A program made the translations under genes and the position numbers. The notes beneath the pieces are model-generated. The model was not told where the DNA came from and did not search any database. It saw nothing but the letters and a program-made list of their open reading frames with translations. Shown in pieces: positions 25,151 to 32,996 of a DNA stretch of 64,000 nt (positions within the stretch are counted from its first letter, which is position 1; every line of letters starts with the position of its first letter). This DNA comes from Ferrimonas lipolytica (GTDB taxonomy: Bacteria; Pseudomonadota; Gammaproteobacteria; Enterobacterales; Shewanellaceae), in the NCBI RefSeq assembly GCF_012295575.1, contig NZ_CP051180.1, positions 372,001 through 436,000 on the forward strand. Reading direction: 5' to 3'.

Positions 25151-27268
25151 ATGCATCTTGATGAACTATTAGCAGTAAGGGATCGAGAAGAAAGGGACAA
25201 GCAGTTACGACGCGCCTTCTCGCCGGCTACGGCCTTGATTGAGGTGTCGGGCAGCGAACTAAAAGCTCTTACGATCTTATGCAATCTCACCTTTAAGCGG
25301 GCAGACGTCACGGATTTACTCTCCGTCGCTCAAGCCAAGCAAGCGCTAACTGATCCGGTTCATTTTGAGCACTGCGTGAACGAGGTGAAATGGTTCCATA
25401 GTCACAATCTTAAATATCCAGATTCGCGAGTCAGTCACCAGCGTTTGATATTGCCAAGTCCAGAAGCCACTTTAGGCGTGATTAGCTCTAGTGAAGAGCC
25501 GGAGTTACTTGGATGGTCTCATAACAGCACCGAGATAAACCGCTCAAAGCTATTCTGCACCGCATTCCTGATGGCTGGGAGGAGTACTTGTTTGGTACGT
25601 GAAATCATTCAACATCCATCGAAGTGGCTGCCGCGATTAGCGCAACGATGCCTGCCTGCAGAGCAGCGGAAGCGGTTGAGCCAAAGGCTTAGTGATTGCT
25701 TGCCCGAAACTTCAACGCCTAATGAAGTCAGCCCGTACTCCAAACAGGTTAGGATGTTTGATGGACACCGCTATCGTTCGCTGACGCCCGTGGTTAGCCA
25801 CAGCCTACAAAGTAAGATCCAACAACTGGCCAATAGCCATCAGCTTAGGGCAACGACTATTGAGCATGCACACCCTGCTGCTGTTGGGGATTTAACTGCT
25901 AGTCAAGGCGGACGCGTACGAGCATTGTTTTACCCACCACCTGTATATTTGAGTAAAGCTGAAGGGCTGTCGGGGGCCCGGAGCAAGCAAGCTCAGCAGG
26001 GGCGTTCGGTATTCGATCTTACAGCTCTGAAAAATAAGCGTTTCGTTGCTGCGCTGGATCAACTCATCGGCAATCAAGGGTTCCAGACCTTACGGGCTAA
26101 GCGAGAGTCACGAATTGAGGCATTACGAACAGTCCGAAAAGCTCTGGCTCAGTGGTTAGCACCAGTGTTGGAATGGCGGGATGCGCTTGAGCGAGAAAAG
26201 ACAGGGCTAAACCTAGAAAACGGACTCGAAAGGGGGCTGCTAGAAACGCCACAGGCAGACCTACCAGAGTTACTGGATCCATTATCGAATCGCTTACAGG
26301 AAGAGCTGCAGGTCGTTGGCCGTGGTAAAGCATATGCTTACCATCCGCAGTTGATGTCACCTTTGAAAAGTCAGCTGAAATGGTTGTTGGGTCAATTAGC
26401 GAGAGAAGATGACCATTCGAGTACTTCGGCGACGATGAGTTATCTGCACTTATCAGGTTTGCGAGTATTTGATGCGCAAGCACAAAGTAACCCTTATGTC
26501 GTTGGAATTCCGTCACTGTCAGCCCTTTGGGGACTAACGCATAATTTTGAACGTAGGCTGACAGAGCGATTAGGGCGACCGATACAAATCGTCAATGTCG
26601 CTTGGTTTATTCGGCAGTACAACCTTTCCGACAGCAAGAAGTTGCCAGAGCCGAATACCCCTAGAAAGCTTAGACAGCAATCGGAGATCAAGAGACCCGG
26701 AATTCTTGATAGTAAGCTCTGTGATATCACCATGGAGCTGGTGCTTAAAGTCGTGACGCCTCCAGAAGTTGAGCCTTTAACCCAAGCAGAGTTTAATTTG
26801 GTGCAAGCGGCATTCCCTTCAAACTTTGCAGGAGGTTGTCTGCAGCCGCCATGTCTATATGAATGTACCGAGTGGTGTAAGCTTCATACATCTCCCCAGG
26901 AGTTGTTTGATGAGCTTGTGCGACTACCTCGAGGAGGGTGCTGGGTTTATCCAACAGATGAGAAAATCACTTGTTTAGACGATCTGGGACCGTTGCTGAC
27001 AAAGAAGCAAAACTACCGGCCTGTTTCTGCAGGGTTTGTGGCATTGGAAGAGCTGCAGTGTCGTGCAGGTAGTGTGGAATCTTCGCATTGCTATGCCGAG
27101 CCGGCGATTGGTTTAGTTGATTGCATTGGGCCAATTGAGGTGCGCTTTGCTGGACTAAAGCACTTCCTAGAAAATGCATTCTGGCATATGGATGTGACCG
27201 ATCGAGCTATGCTTTTGAAAAAGGCCCCTCTGCTGGAGTTGTTCTATGGAATTGGGCAGACATCTTAA
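25151..27268 (+). CDS. cas8-5: Type I-F3 Cas8/Cas5 fusion
   Basis: A ~705-residue large subunit that recognises the PAM and the crRNA 5' handle. The fused form is diagnostic of I-F3 CASTs; defence I-F systems have separate Csy1 and Csy2. The N-terminal part with LPSPEATLGVISSSEEPELLGW and YRSLTPVVSHSLQSKI resembles Csy2-like Cas5. The remainder is poorly conserved and helical, as Cas8 is. Assignment rests largely on order, length and the neighbouring cas7 and cas6. ATG 25151 follows the tniQ stop by 5 bp; GTG 25142 is an alternative. It overlaps cas7 by 23 bp. Confidence 0.88.
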   Translation: MHLDELLAVRDREERDKQLRRAFSPATALIEVSGSELKALTILCNLTFKRADVTDLLSVAQAKQALTDPVHFEHCVNEVKWFHSHNLKYPDSRVSHQRLILPSPEATLGVISSSEEPELLGWSHNSTEINRSKLFCTAFLMAGRSTCLVREIIQHPSKWLPRLAQRCLPAEQRKRLSQRLSDCLPETSTPNEVSPYSKQVRMFDGHRYRSLTPVVSHSLQSKIQQLANSHQLRATTIEHAHPAAVGDLTASQGGRVRALFYPPPVYLSKAEGLSGARSKQAQQGRSVFDLTALKNKRFVAALDQLIGNQGFQTLRAKRESRIEALRTVRKALAQWLAPVLEWRDALEREKTGLNLENGLERGLLETPQADLPELLDPLSNRLQEELQVVGRGKAYAYHPQLMSPLKSQLKWLLGQLAREDDHSSTSATMSYLHLSGLRVFDAQAQSNPYVVGIPSLSALWGLTHNFERRLTERLGRPIQIVNVAWFIRQYNLSDSKKLPEPNTPRKLRQQSEIKRPGILDSKLCDITMELVLKVVTPPEVEPLTQAEFNLVQAAFPSNFAGGCLQPPCLYECTEWCKLHTSPQELFDELVRLPRGGCWVYPTDEKITCLDDLGPLLTKKQNYRPVSAGFVALEELQCRAGSVESSHCYAEPAIGLVDCIGPIEVRFAGLKHFLENAFWHMDVTDRAMLLKKAPLLELFYGIGQTS

Positions 27269-28286
27269 CTACACCCGTTCGCTATCCCCCGGTAAGGCGG
27301 TGTTCTTCTATAAAACTCAAGATAGCGATTTTGTCCCGCTGCCTGTCGAAGTGAACAAAATAAACGGCCAGAAGTGTAGTTATGGGGAGGGTTACGATGC
27401 ACAGTTCAGGGCAAAGAAGAGTGAGACCAAAGACTTGGCATTTGGAAACCCTCACACCATTGAATCCTGTTACGTGCCCCCTCTGGTCGATGAACTTCAA
27501 TGTAGATTTTCGCTACGGGTCGAAGCCAACTCGTTAGCCCCGAATCTTAGCGACGATCCCAAAGTCAATCGTTGGCTTGTAAAGCTGGCTGAGGGCTACA
27601 GGCTGGCTGGAGGCTATCAAGAGCTAGCGCGTCGCTACGCCAAGAACATGCTAATGGGCACCTGGCTTTGGCGTAATCAGCAAACAATGGGAACAGCGAT
27701 ACAGGTTCTCACTGCCAGTGGCTCGTGTTACGAAATTGAAGATGCGCGGCGACTGGACTGGCAAAGCTCTTGGCCCGAGTCGACAAACTCTGCGTTAGAA
27801 GGGCTTGCATTAGAGCTGTCTGAGGCATTGAGTGATCCCAATCAGTTTTGGTTTGCGACCGTGACAGCCACCCTGAAAGTTGCCTTCTGCCAAGAGATCC
27901 ACCCCAGTCAACAATTTACCGAAAATGTTGAGCGAGGTATTCCTTCTAAGCAGCTAGCGAAGGTTGAATGCATTGATGGTAACTATGCGGCCAGCTTCCA
28001 TGCTGAAAAAGTTGGGGCGGCTCTGCAGTCGATAGATGATTGGTGGGATGACGATGCCGACATTCCTCTGCGGGTTCATGAGTACGGAGCCAACAAAAGT
28101 GCTTTAGTCGCACTGCGTCATCCTGTTACTGGTCGGGATTTCTATCAGCATCTAAAACGTACTGCGTATTACATTCGTCGACTACGTGGTTGCGAGAAGG
28201 ACGATGGCAGTGATATTCCAAACGAAATTCATTATCTGATGTCGGTACTGCTCAAAGGCGGTTTGTTTCAACAAGGGAAAGGCTGA
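27246..28286 (+). CDS. cas7: Type I-F Cas7 (Csy3) backbone subunit
   Basis: A 346-residue protein; six copies coat the crRNA spacer and force every sixth base out of the guide-target duplex. It begins MELGRHLNYTRSLSPGKAVFFYK, the strong Csy3 N-terminus. Later family parts are FSLRVEANSLAPNL, YAKNMLMGTWLWRNQ and VHEYGANKSALVALRHP. Length is typical (about 340). The gene overlaps cas8/5 at its start and cas6 at its stop (TGATG), so expression is coupled. Confidence 0.93.
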   Translation: MELGRHLNYTRSLSPGKAVFFYKTQDSDFVPLPVEVNKINGQKCSYGEGYDAQFRAKKSETKDLAFGNPHTIESCYVPPLVDELQCRFSLRVEANSLAPNLSDDPKVNRWLVKLAEGYRLAGGYQELARRYAKNMLMGTWLWRNQQTMGTAIQVLTASGSCYEIEDARRLDWQSSWPESTNSALEGLALELSEALSDPNQFWFATVTATLKVAFCQEIHPSQQFTENVERGIPSKQLAKVECIDGNYAASFHAEKVGAALQSIDDWWDDDADIPLRVHEYGANKSALVALRHPVTGRDFYQHLKRTAYYIRRLRGCEKDDGSDIPNEIHYLMSVLLKGGLFQQGKG

Positions 28287-28903
28287 TGGAGCAACGATAC
28301 TTCTTTGCCATTCGTTATGTGGCAAAGCGTGCTGATTTTGCATTGCTGGCCGGGCGCTGCATCTCGGTACTACACGGTTTTTTGTCGCGTCATCAGCTCA
28401 CAGGAATCGGTGTTAACTTTCCTGATTGGACGGAATCCTCACTTGGCCAGACAATTGCGTTTGTCGGTAAAGATGTTGGTTTTCTGGGTCAGCTTCGGAA
28501 GCAAAGCTACTTTGAAATGATGGAAAGAGATCAACTTTTTGAACGCTCTAAACTTAAACCAGTTCCGCAGGGCTGTCGGGAGATTCAGTTTAAGAGAAAT
28601 CAAAATATCGCGAAGTGCTTTCCCGGTGAGAAACGTCGAAGGTTAGAGCGCGCAAAGCGCAGGGCTGAAGCACGAGGGGAGGTGTTTGCTCCAGCAGAAA
28701 CGGGTCAAGCTAGCCAGTTAGAAGCCTTCCACAGCATATTGATGCATAGCAAGAGCAGTAGCCAACAATATCTTCTTCATATCCAAAGAAAAGTTGGATT
28801 GGAGTTGGTATCGGAAGATTTTGGTCAATATGGCTTGGCGACAAATTTGATACATCAAGGGACACAGCCTGAGTTACCGCGTGGACGAACCCTTTTTGAT
28901 TAA
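28286..28903 (+). CDS. cas6: Type I-F Cas6 (Csy4) crRNA endonuclease
   Basis: A 205-residue protein that cuts the repeat hairpin and stays bound to the 3' handle. MEQRYFFAIRYVAKR forms the first ferredoxin-like strand. RCISVLHGFLSRHQLTGIGVNFPDW includes H30, the position of the catalytic histidine in Csy4. The C-terminal domain has the arginine-rich helix GEKRRRLERAKRRAEARG that reads the hairpin groove. It should cut after the CTGCC-GTATA-GGCAG stem in the local repeats. Confidence 0.93.
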   Translation: MEQRYFFAIRYVAKRADFALLAGRCISVLHGFLSRHQLTGIGVNFPDWTESSLGQTIAFVGKDVGFLGQLRKQSYFEMMERDQLFERSKLKPVPQGCREIQFKRNQNIAKCFPGEKRRRLERAKRRAEARGEVFAPAETGQASQLEAFHSILMHSKSSSQQYLLHIQRKVGLELVSEDFGQYGLATNLIHQGTQPELPRGRTLFD

Positions 28904-29017
28904 TATGATTATTATCATTAATTTTCAGTGTCTTAATGGGAGTCCCGAAAAGAAGGTTTTCGAGCCGTCAAGGGGCGAAAGCTATGTCCCACGGAGGTTT
29001 TGATACTAGACTTGACA

Positions 29018-29286
29018 GTGAACTGCCGTATAGGCAGCTGGGAAATCAATGGTACGGAGCCGCCGGGGTGGAAGCTATGTGAACTGCCGTATAGGCAGCT
29101 GGGAAATCATCGATGCTCGGGTTGGTCGGGCACAATGTGTGAACTGCCGTATAGGCAGCTGGGAAAAGTACAAAAGTGCAATTCTGATACAGCAACATGT
29201 GAACTGCCGTATGGGCAGCTGAGAAAGACAGCTATCGATCAGCGGCATCAGCATCAATGTAAACTGCTGTATAGGCAACTGATACT
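29018..29286 (+). CRISPR. I-F3 array, five 28-bp repeats and four spacers
   Basis: Repeats start at 29018, 29079, 29139, 29199 and 29259. The first three are identical: GTGAACTGCCGTATAGGCAG then CTGGGAAA, with a CTGCC/GGCAG stem. The fourth changes two bases (ATGGG, CTGAGAAA). The fifth is clearly diverged (GTAAACTGCTGTATAGGCAA, ending CTGATACT). Spacers are 33, 32, 32 and 32 nt. None matches another part of this window by eye. About 115 bp of leader separates it from cas6. With no adaptation genes, spacer gain would need Cas1-Cas2/3 from elsewhere. Confidence 0.95.
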
Positions 29287-29318
29287 AGCTCCCTAGTAAA
29301 GCAACTAAGTCCAGAAGT
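29287..29318 (+). CRISPR. Decayed ffs-like guide after the diverged last repeat
   Basis: The 32 bases after the fifth repeat match the single private guide (29898-29929) at 18 positions and ffs 7046-7077 at 15, concentrated in AAAGCAAC-AAG-C. The seed differs at 3, 4, 7 and 8. No further repeat follows. It looks like an older, decayed copy of the chromosomal guide at its usual place at the array end. Confidence 0.5.
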
Positions 29319-29347
29319 ACATTGCTGTCGAACCTGAATAGATTACT

Positions 29348-29789
29348 ATGAAGTTCTCGATGCCCACCTGGGCATTTTGTTTGGAATGCGGAATCACGTT
29401 GCCTGCTCAGGTACGGGCTCAGAATTTGACCTTCAAAGGTTTCTCTGGTCAGAGTCTGGCTAAAATGGAGGAGTCGTTGGCATGAGTTCGCAGCGACAAA
29501 CTAATCGCCTGCAGGTGCTGGGGAAAGGCCAGAAAAGGTATCTTGTGTTGAATGAGATGTCGTCTATATCCGTTATCATTGACTCGAAATGGAAGGTTTT
29601 ATGTCCTCAAAAAAATCTACGTCTCGAAGTTCTGGAAGAGCTTACAAGGAAGAAAGTGATCGCGTATTGCTTGCACGTAGCGGCTCAACAGCAGGTGTAA
29701 CGTTCAGCCCTTCATGCTCGAGCTCGGAGTTGGGCATTTATGCCACCTTGATGGCTCTGAAAAAGCTCGGCAGGGCAACTGACAGGTAG
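29348..29789 (+). other. Region between array and private guide with small uncertain reading frames
   Basis: Three short overlapping frames are present: 29348-29485 (45 aa, with AFCLECGITLP, a CxxC), 29482-29700 (72 aa, basic, coupled by ATGA) and 29601-29789 (MSSKKSTSRSSGRAYKEESD). None has a family I know. They may be tiny genes or one frameshifted gene. I do not claim any as real. Confidence 0.3.
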
Positions 29790-29790
29790 A

Positions 29791-29803
29791 CTAAACAGCT
29801 TAG
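29791..29803 (+). promoter_or_regulatory. Dyad CTAAACAGCTTAG before the private guide promoter
   Basis: CTAA and TTAG arms match those of the Xre dyads, but the spacing is two bases shorter. It lies about 10 bp upstream of the expected -35 position, a place where an activator or a repressor could act. A link to Xre is therefore plausible but not certain. Confidence 0.45.
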
Positions 29804-29834
29804 TGGCTCTCCAACAACCGTATGGACTTAAAGC

Positions 29835-29840
29835 TATAAT
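29835..29840 (+). promoter_or_regulatory. TATAAT -10 element of the private guide unit
   Basis: A consensus TATAAT lies 30 bp before the repeat, placing the transcription start near 29847. The -35 region (CCAACA/CAACAA near 29811-29817) is poor, as is common for regulated promoters. Confidence 0.6.
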
Positions 29841-29869
29841 CTGTGTGGTATTGATAGCTAATATGAACG

Positions 29870-29929
29870 GTGAACTGCCGTATAGGCAGCTGAGAGTAGG
29901 CCGTGAAGAAAGCAACCAAGACAAAGAAC
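29870..29929 (+). CRISPR. Stand-alone atypical repeat plus ffs-targeting (private) guide
   Basis: The repeat (29870-29897) is GTGAACTGCCGTATAGGCAG followed by CTGAGAGT, so the stem is kept and the last bases differ from the array consensus. The following 32 nt match ffs 7046-7077 at 22 positions; five of the ten mismatches lie at 6, 12, 18, 24 and 30, which Cas7 flips out. No second complete repeat closes it, as in known I-F3 private guides. It has its own promoter and terminator, about 580 bp from the array. Confidence 0.88.
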
Positions 29930-29958
29930 CTGTTTCTGCCGAAGAGGTAGATGGTTAC

Positions 29959-29990
29959 GAAAAGCCCTCAGCGATCTCTGGGGGCTTTTC
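29959..29990 (+). terminator. Terminator of the private guide transcript
   Basis: GAAAAGCCCTCAG and CTGGGGGCTTTTC form a long imperfect stem with GCGATCT as loop and a T-run at its 3' arm. It ends a transcript of roughly 145 nt that starts near 29847. Confidence 0.8.
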
Positions 29991-30553
29991 ACTTGAAGGA
30001 TTGAATCTGATTATCCTCGCTATGACTGTCCGATCCCTATTTTCTATATGTTTTGGCAGCAAAATAGAGCTTAATTTGCGGAAGAAAAGTTGTTGAACAT
30101 AACTCCAATTGTGCGTAGTTAGGGCTTTGAGTTGTGTTCGCGTCGATCTAGCCCAGAACTGCCTAAAAAAGATCCAACCGAATCGCCAAAATGATATGAA
30201 CCTCATAAGAGCAGGCTGGCTTAGTGAGCCATCCAATGGTGGCTGTTTTAACTCTACTATTGACTGCGATTAGAAAGAAGGAGTACCACTCAAGTTGTTG
30301 CTTCTCTAACGACCCAAGTAGACGGTTAGCAGAGTCAATAATTTATCCACGAAAACTGGTTCGGCCTACCCTGCCTGAGTTAAAGTCAACAGCACTAAAT
30401 CAAAGGACTGATATTGACGAAGCATGGAAGAACAATGTGATTCTAATTGAGAGCGAGCATTGACAATAGAGCTTATGGCTAATACATTGGCATTATGACA
30501 ATGCTCGTGGACTGTTATTAATTAGCGGTTGCGTTAGCGTAGCCGGAACCATT
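29991..30553. other. Non-coding stretch after the private guide
   Basis: Short frames occur on both strands without ribosome sites or recognisable products. I see no RNA gene or repeat. It may be decayed cargo. Confidence 0.5.
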
Positions 30554-30751
30554 TCAGCCTGCACATTTTACTCCAAACACGCGACCTGTGCCTTTGCATT
30601 GCCCGCATTTTACTGCCTCCCCACTTGTGTCAGGCTTTGCGTCTACGTGACCGTCGCCGCCACATGAAGAGCATTGTTTTCCCCCAGCACCAATCGTACC
30701 TTTACCTAAACACGATTTGCATTTTACACTGATCTGAGTGTTGCTACTCAT
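30554..30751 (-). CDS. Small DnaJ-type zinc-finger protein, 65 aa
   Basis: A short protein with two CxxCxGxG-like units: CKSCLGKGTIG with CSSCGGDGHVD, then CGQCKGTGRV. These are the cysteine repeats of the DnaJ central zinc domain without J-domain or client-binding parts. It likely binds one or two zinc ions in the cytoplasm. AAGGAGTAAATCATG is a strong ribosome site. Such mini-proteins are seen in phages and mobile elements; function is unknown. It is the last cargo gene before the right end. Confidence 0.65.
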   Translation of the reverse strand: MSSNTQISVKCKSCLGKGTIGAGGKQCSSCGGDGHVDAKPDTSGEAVKCGQCKGTGRVFGVKCAG

Positions 30752-31041
30752 GATTTACTCCTTGTTAATCACCGTGCGCTACTGAGGATAGTATATCCTG
30801 ACCTGAACTGGTAATTCTGGGCATCGGCTGGTGTAACAGAATTAAGTACGACAGGCAGGGCGAGAGCACGCATGTTCAGTTTTTGTCCAATCCATTGGTT
30901 CCCGCCAATATCACTTGCTCCAAATAGGCGGTATTCATTGCTGCCCGTTTTTGTTTTCGTGGAATACTTGTAGTGACACACTAAAAGCAGCCACCTGTTA
31001 AGAGGTGATATCTTTTGTGGTTCTGCAATGTGTAACAGTTG
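30752..31041. other. Non-coding stretch before the right end
   Basis: No gene, terminator or repeat that I can support. The promoter of the zinc-finger gene should lie near 30760-30800 on the minus strand. Confidence 0.4.
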
Positions 31042-31182
31042 TAAGTTTACAAGACAGCTTCAGGACGAAGCGGAACCTTATGAAGCTTTTTGCTTCATTG
31101 TTATGCAAGGTTTCGCTTCAGATTGGCTAGCAAGTGTATGATTGTTGGTGGCGGCTTATGCAGGCTTATGCTTCAAGCGACA
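31042..31182 (-). repeat. Right end of the CAST with TnsB-type repeats
   Basis: Read from the outside inward it begins TGTCGCTTGAAGCATAAGCC. Further related units are TGAAGCGAAACCTTGCATAA and AAGCTTCATAAGGTTCCGCT. The terminal unit mirrors the left end in 15 of the first 18 bases. The outside is TCTATT, shared with the left flank. Confidence 0.85.
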
Positions 31183-31188
31183 TCTATT

Positions 31189-31265
31189 TGTCGTTTGAAC
31201 CATAAGTCTGCATAGTAGAAACATAAAGCTGCATAGACTAAGTTTTGATGTAGTATTCCTACATT
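31189..31265 (+). repeat. Left end of a second, older Tn7-like element
   Basis: TGTCGTTTGAACCATAAGTC is identical to the first 20 bases at 7127. Then come CATAAAGCTGCATAG and the TGTAGTATTCCTACA dyad at 31249-31263. Compared with the intact element one internal repeat is missing. It stands only six bases outside the right end of the intact CAST. Confidence 0.9.
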
Positions 31266-31279
31266 ATAGGCATAAGTAG

Positions 31280-31613
31280 ATGTATCGCCGTAAGCTTGGT
31301 TACTCAAGGGTTAAAAACCTCTTCCGCTTTGCTAGCTCTAAAATGAACTCTGTTATGACTGTCGAGTCATCATTAGAGTTTGATGCCTGTTTTCATTTCG
31401 AATACTCCTCCAGCATTGATTCGTTCGAGCCTCAACCTCAAGGCTTCTTTTACACCTGAATCGCCGTCAATGTGGCTATACCCCCGACTTTGCGGTTATT
31501 GATAATGGCAATCGGCGTTTCATCGAAGTGAAACCTCAAAGCAAGGTGCTTTAGAGCGACTTTCGAAATCGTTTTTATGCGAAGCAGTTAAAAGCCAATT
31601 CACTAGGGCTGCT
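31280..31613 (+). pseudogene. tnsA: Broken tnsA of the older element
   Basis: The first 60 codons (MYRRKLGYSRVKNLFRFASS, SSLEFDACFHFEYSSS) are very close to the intact TnsA at 7239. A frameshift near 31455 then shifts to the frame reading CGYTPDFAVIDNGNRRFIEV, and a stop follows shortly after KPQSKVL. Similarity ends near NSLGLL at about 31613, where an IS3 fragment begins. The nuclease gene is therefore dead, and no tnsB or tnsC follows. Confidence 0.9.
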
Positions 31614-31615
31614 GT

Positions 31616-31930
31616 GACAATGGGCCTGAATTTGTCAGTGCTGAGTTTGTTAATTGGGCCAAAAGCCACGAAATCAGAGTTGAGTACATTCAACCTGGCA
31701 AGCCTCAGCAGAACGCTTACATCGAGCTACATAACAAAACAGTACGTTACAGTTGAGTCAGCAAGCACCTGTTCGAATCAATTGAAGAGGTGCAGGACTA
31801 TGCGACGGAATGGCTTTGATTTTACAACCATGAACGGCCACACAAAGCCAACAATGGGCGACCACCGTTGATGGCCGCTTTCCCTCTAGTTTTAGCTTCA
31901 GTTAAAAAAGGGAGGACTACCATAGCTAAT
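31616..31930 (+). pseudogene. 3' fragment of an IS3-family orfB transposase
   Basis: The frame begins DNGPEFVSAEFVNWAKSHEI, the second catalytic Asp region. It continues YIQPGKPQQNAYIELHNKTV with the Glu and ends with FYNHERPHKANNGRPPLMA. Two in-frame stops (TGA after TVRYS and after ATEWL) show decay. The fragment is joined directly to the broken tnsA, so an IS-linked deletion probably removed the rest of that element. Confidence 0.85.
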
Positions 31931-31954
31931 GCCACATTTCCCTTTTTCTGCACA

Positions 31955-32854
31955 CTAGCTGTCAGCGATATTAGTAACGAACGCCTGTTCATCGCTTAGT
32001 CGCTCAATCAACATTTCCCGAAAGGCTTTGGATCTGGCGGATTCGAGTTTTCTGTCCGTCCACACCATATAGACTGCCCCTGCAATGGGTTTAGTATCAG
32101 GCATTAGTTGCACTAGCGTGCCTTGTTCGAGGCAGGGTTTTAATGCCTGTAGCGGAATCAAACAAACCCCCATCGAAGCGATGGCCGCCTGCATAACTAG
32201 GCGAAGGCTATCAATAGAGTATTTTGACCGCGGGTTAATACGGACCAACTCCCCTTGCTCCATAAACTCCCAGTAGTCTAATTTGTTGCCTGATAACAGG
32301 TTATGCGCTGGTAAATCCGCAAGACTTTTTGGGGTGCCATGCTCTGCCAAATAGGCTGGTGAAGCAGCTAAAGCTAAGTCCAACTGAAACAACTTCCGCT
32401 GGATCAGATCCATCACTGTTGGTGGGTTGGTAGAGATAGCCAAATCGATCTGGTCTTCAAAGAAGTTTTGCGCATCCGAAGCAAAGTCGATGTGGATGTT
32501 TACTTTAGGGTGCTGCTGCATAAAGGCAAACGCCGCAGGCTGAAGAAAGTGATCGGCAAACGGTTCCGGGCAGGAGATGCGGATATCACCTGTCAACTCC
32601 GTACTGCTGCTTAACGAGCTGTCCCACTCCTCTTCCAGCTTCTTCATTATCGGCGAAAACTGGCGGTAGTAACGCTCACCAGCAGCCGTTAGTTGAAACA
32701 GCTTGGCATTGCGGTGCAGCAACTTTTCTCCGACCGCCTCCTCCAGGCCTACAACGGCTCTAGATATGGTTGGGGCTGAGGTATTGGTGGCTGCACTGGC
32801 AGCGGCAAAACCGCCATGGGCCACCGCTTGGCAAAACCAATATAGATTGGTCAT
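31955..32854 (-). CDS. LysR-family transcriptional regulator
   Basis: A ~299-residue regulator. The N-terminal helix-turn-helix is FCQAVAHGGFAAASAATNTSAPTISRAVVGLEEAVGEKLLHRN (about residues 7-50). A two-lobed effector domain follows (GDIRISCPEPFADHFLQPA; IDLAISTNPP). The start MTNLYWF is preferred since LysR proteins usually have few residues before the first helix; a longer start up to 32887 is possible. The target genes are unknown. The nearest gene upstream on the same strand is the cytochrome b-like gene, 142 bp away. Confidence 0.9.
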   Translation of the reverse strand: MTNLYWFCQAVAHGGFAAASAATNTSAPTISRAVVGLEEAVGEKLLHRNAKLFQLTAAGERYYRQFSPIMKKLEEEWDSSLSSSTELTGDIRISCPEPFADHFLQPAAFAFMQQHPKVNIHIDFASDAQNFFEDQIDLAISTNPPTVMDLIQRKLFQLDLALAASPAYLAEHGTPKSLADLPAHNLLSGNKLDYWEFMEQGELVRINPRSKYSIDSLRLVMQAAIASMGVCLIPLQALKPCLEQGTLVQLMPDTKPIAGAVYMVWTDRKLESARSKAFREMLIERLSDEQAFVTNIADS

Positions 32855-32996
32855 TTCTTTAGACTTCAAAACGATTCCTACGAACAAGAGCGGTGATCAA
32901 AGCAATGAGGCTATGTGATTAAAGTTAAGCAACCACACACCACTAAAACGAATCCCGCAGTATAAATCCAGCGGAATTTGTTGGTGTTATTTGATT

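Larger units (their letters stand above)
7127..31182 (+). mobile_element. Type I-F3 CRISPR-associated Tn7-like transposon (CAST) at ffs
   Basis: The element is bounded by TGTCGTTTGAACCATAAG at the left and the inverted TGTCGCTTGAAGCATAAG at the right, both followed inward by further TnsB-type repeats. The same six bases TCTATT stand outside both ends (7121-7126, 31183-31188); Tn7 elements duplicate five bases, so which five is ambiguous by one. Inside are tnsABC and xre at the left, tniQ-cas8/5-cas7-cas6 with an array and a private guide at the right, and about 12 kb of cargo between. No cas1, cas2 or cas3 is present, which separates it from defence I-F systems. All core genes look intact, so it is probably active. 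Confidence 0.95.

Noticed and set aside
29046-29258. Array spacers 1-4 as guides to sites in this window
   Set aside because: I found no convincing match by eye to ffs, cas genes or other sequence here; a database search would be needed.
28904-29286. A normal type I-F defence CRISPR locus
   Set aside because: There is no cas1 or cas2-3, cas8 and cas5 are fused, tniQ opens the operon and tnsABC is in the same element.
31614-31871. A separate 85-residue gene
   Set aside because: It is an out-of-frame reading of the IS3 orfB fragment.
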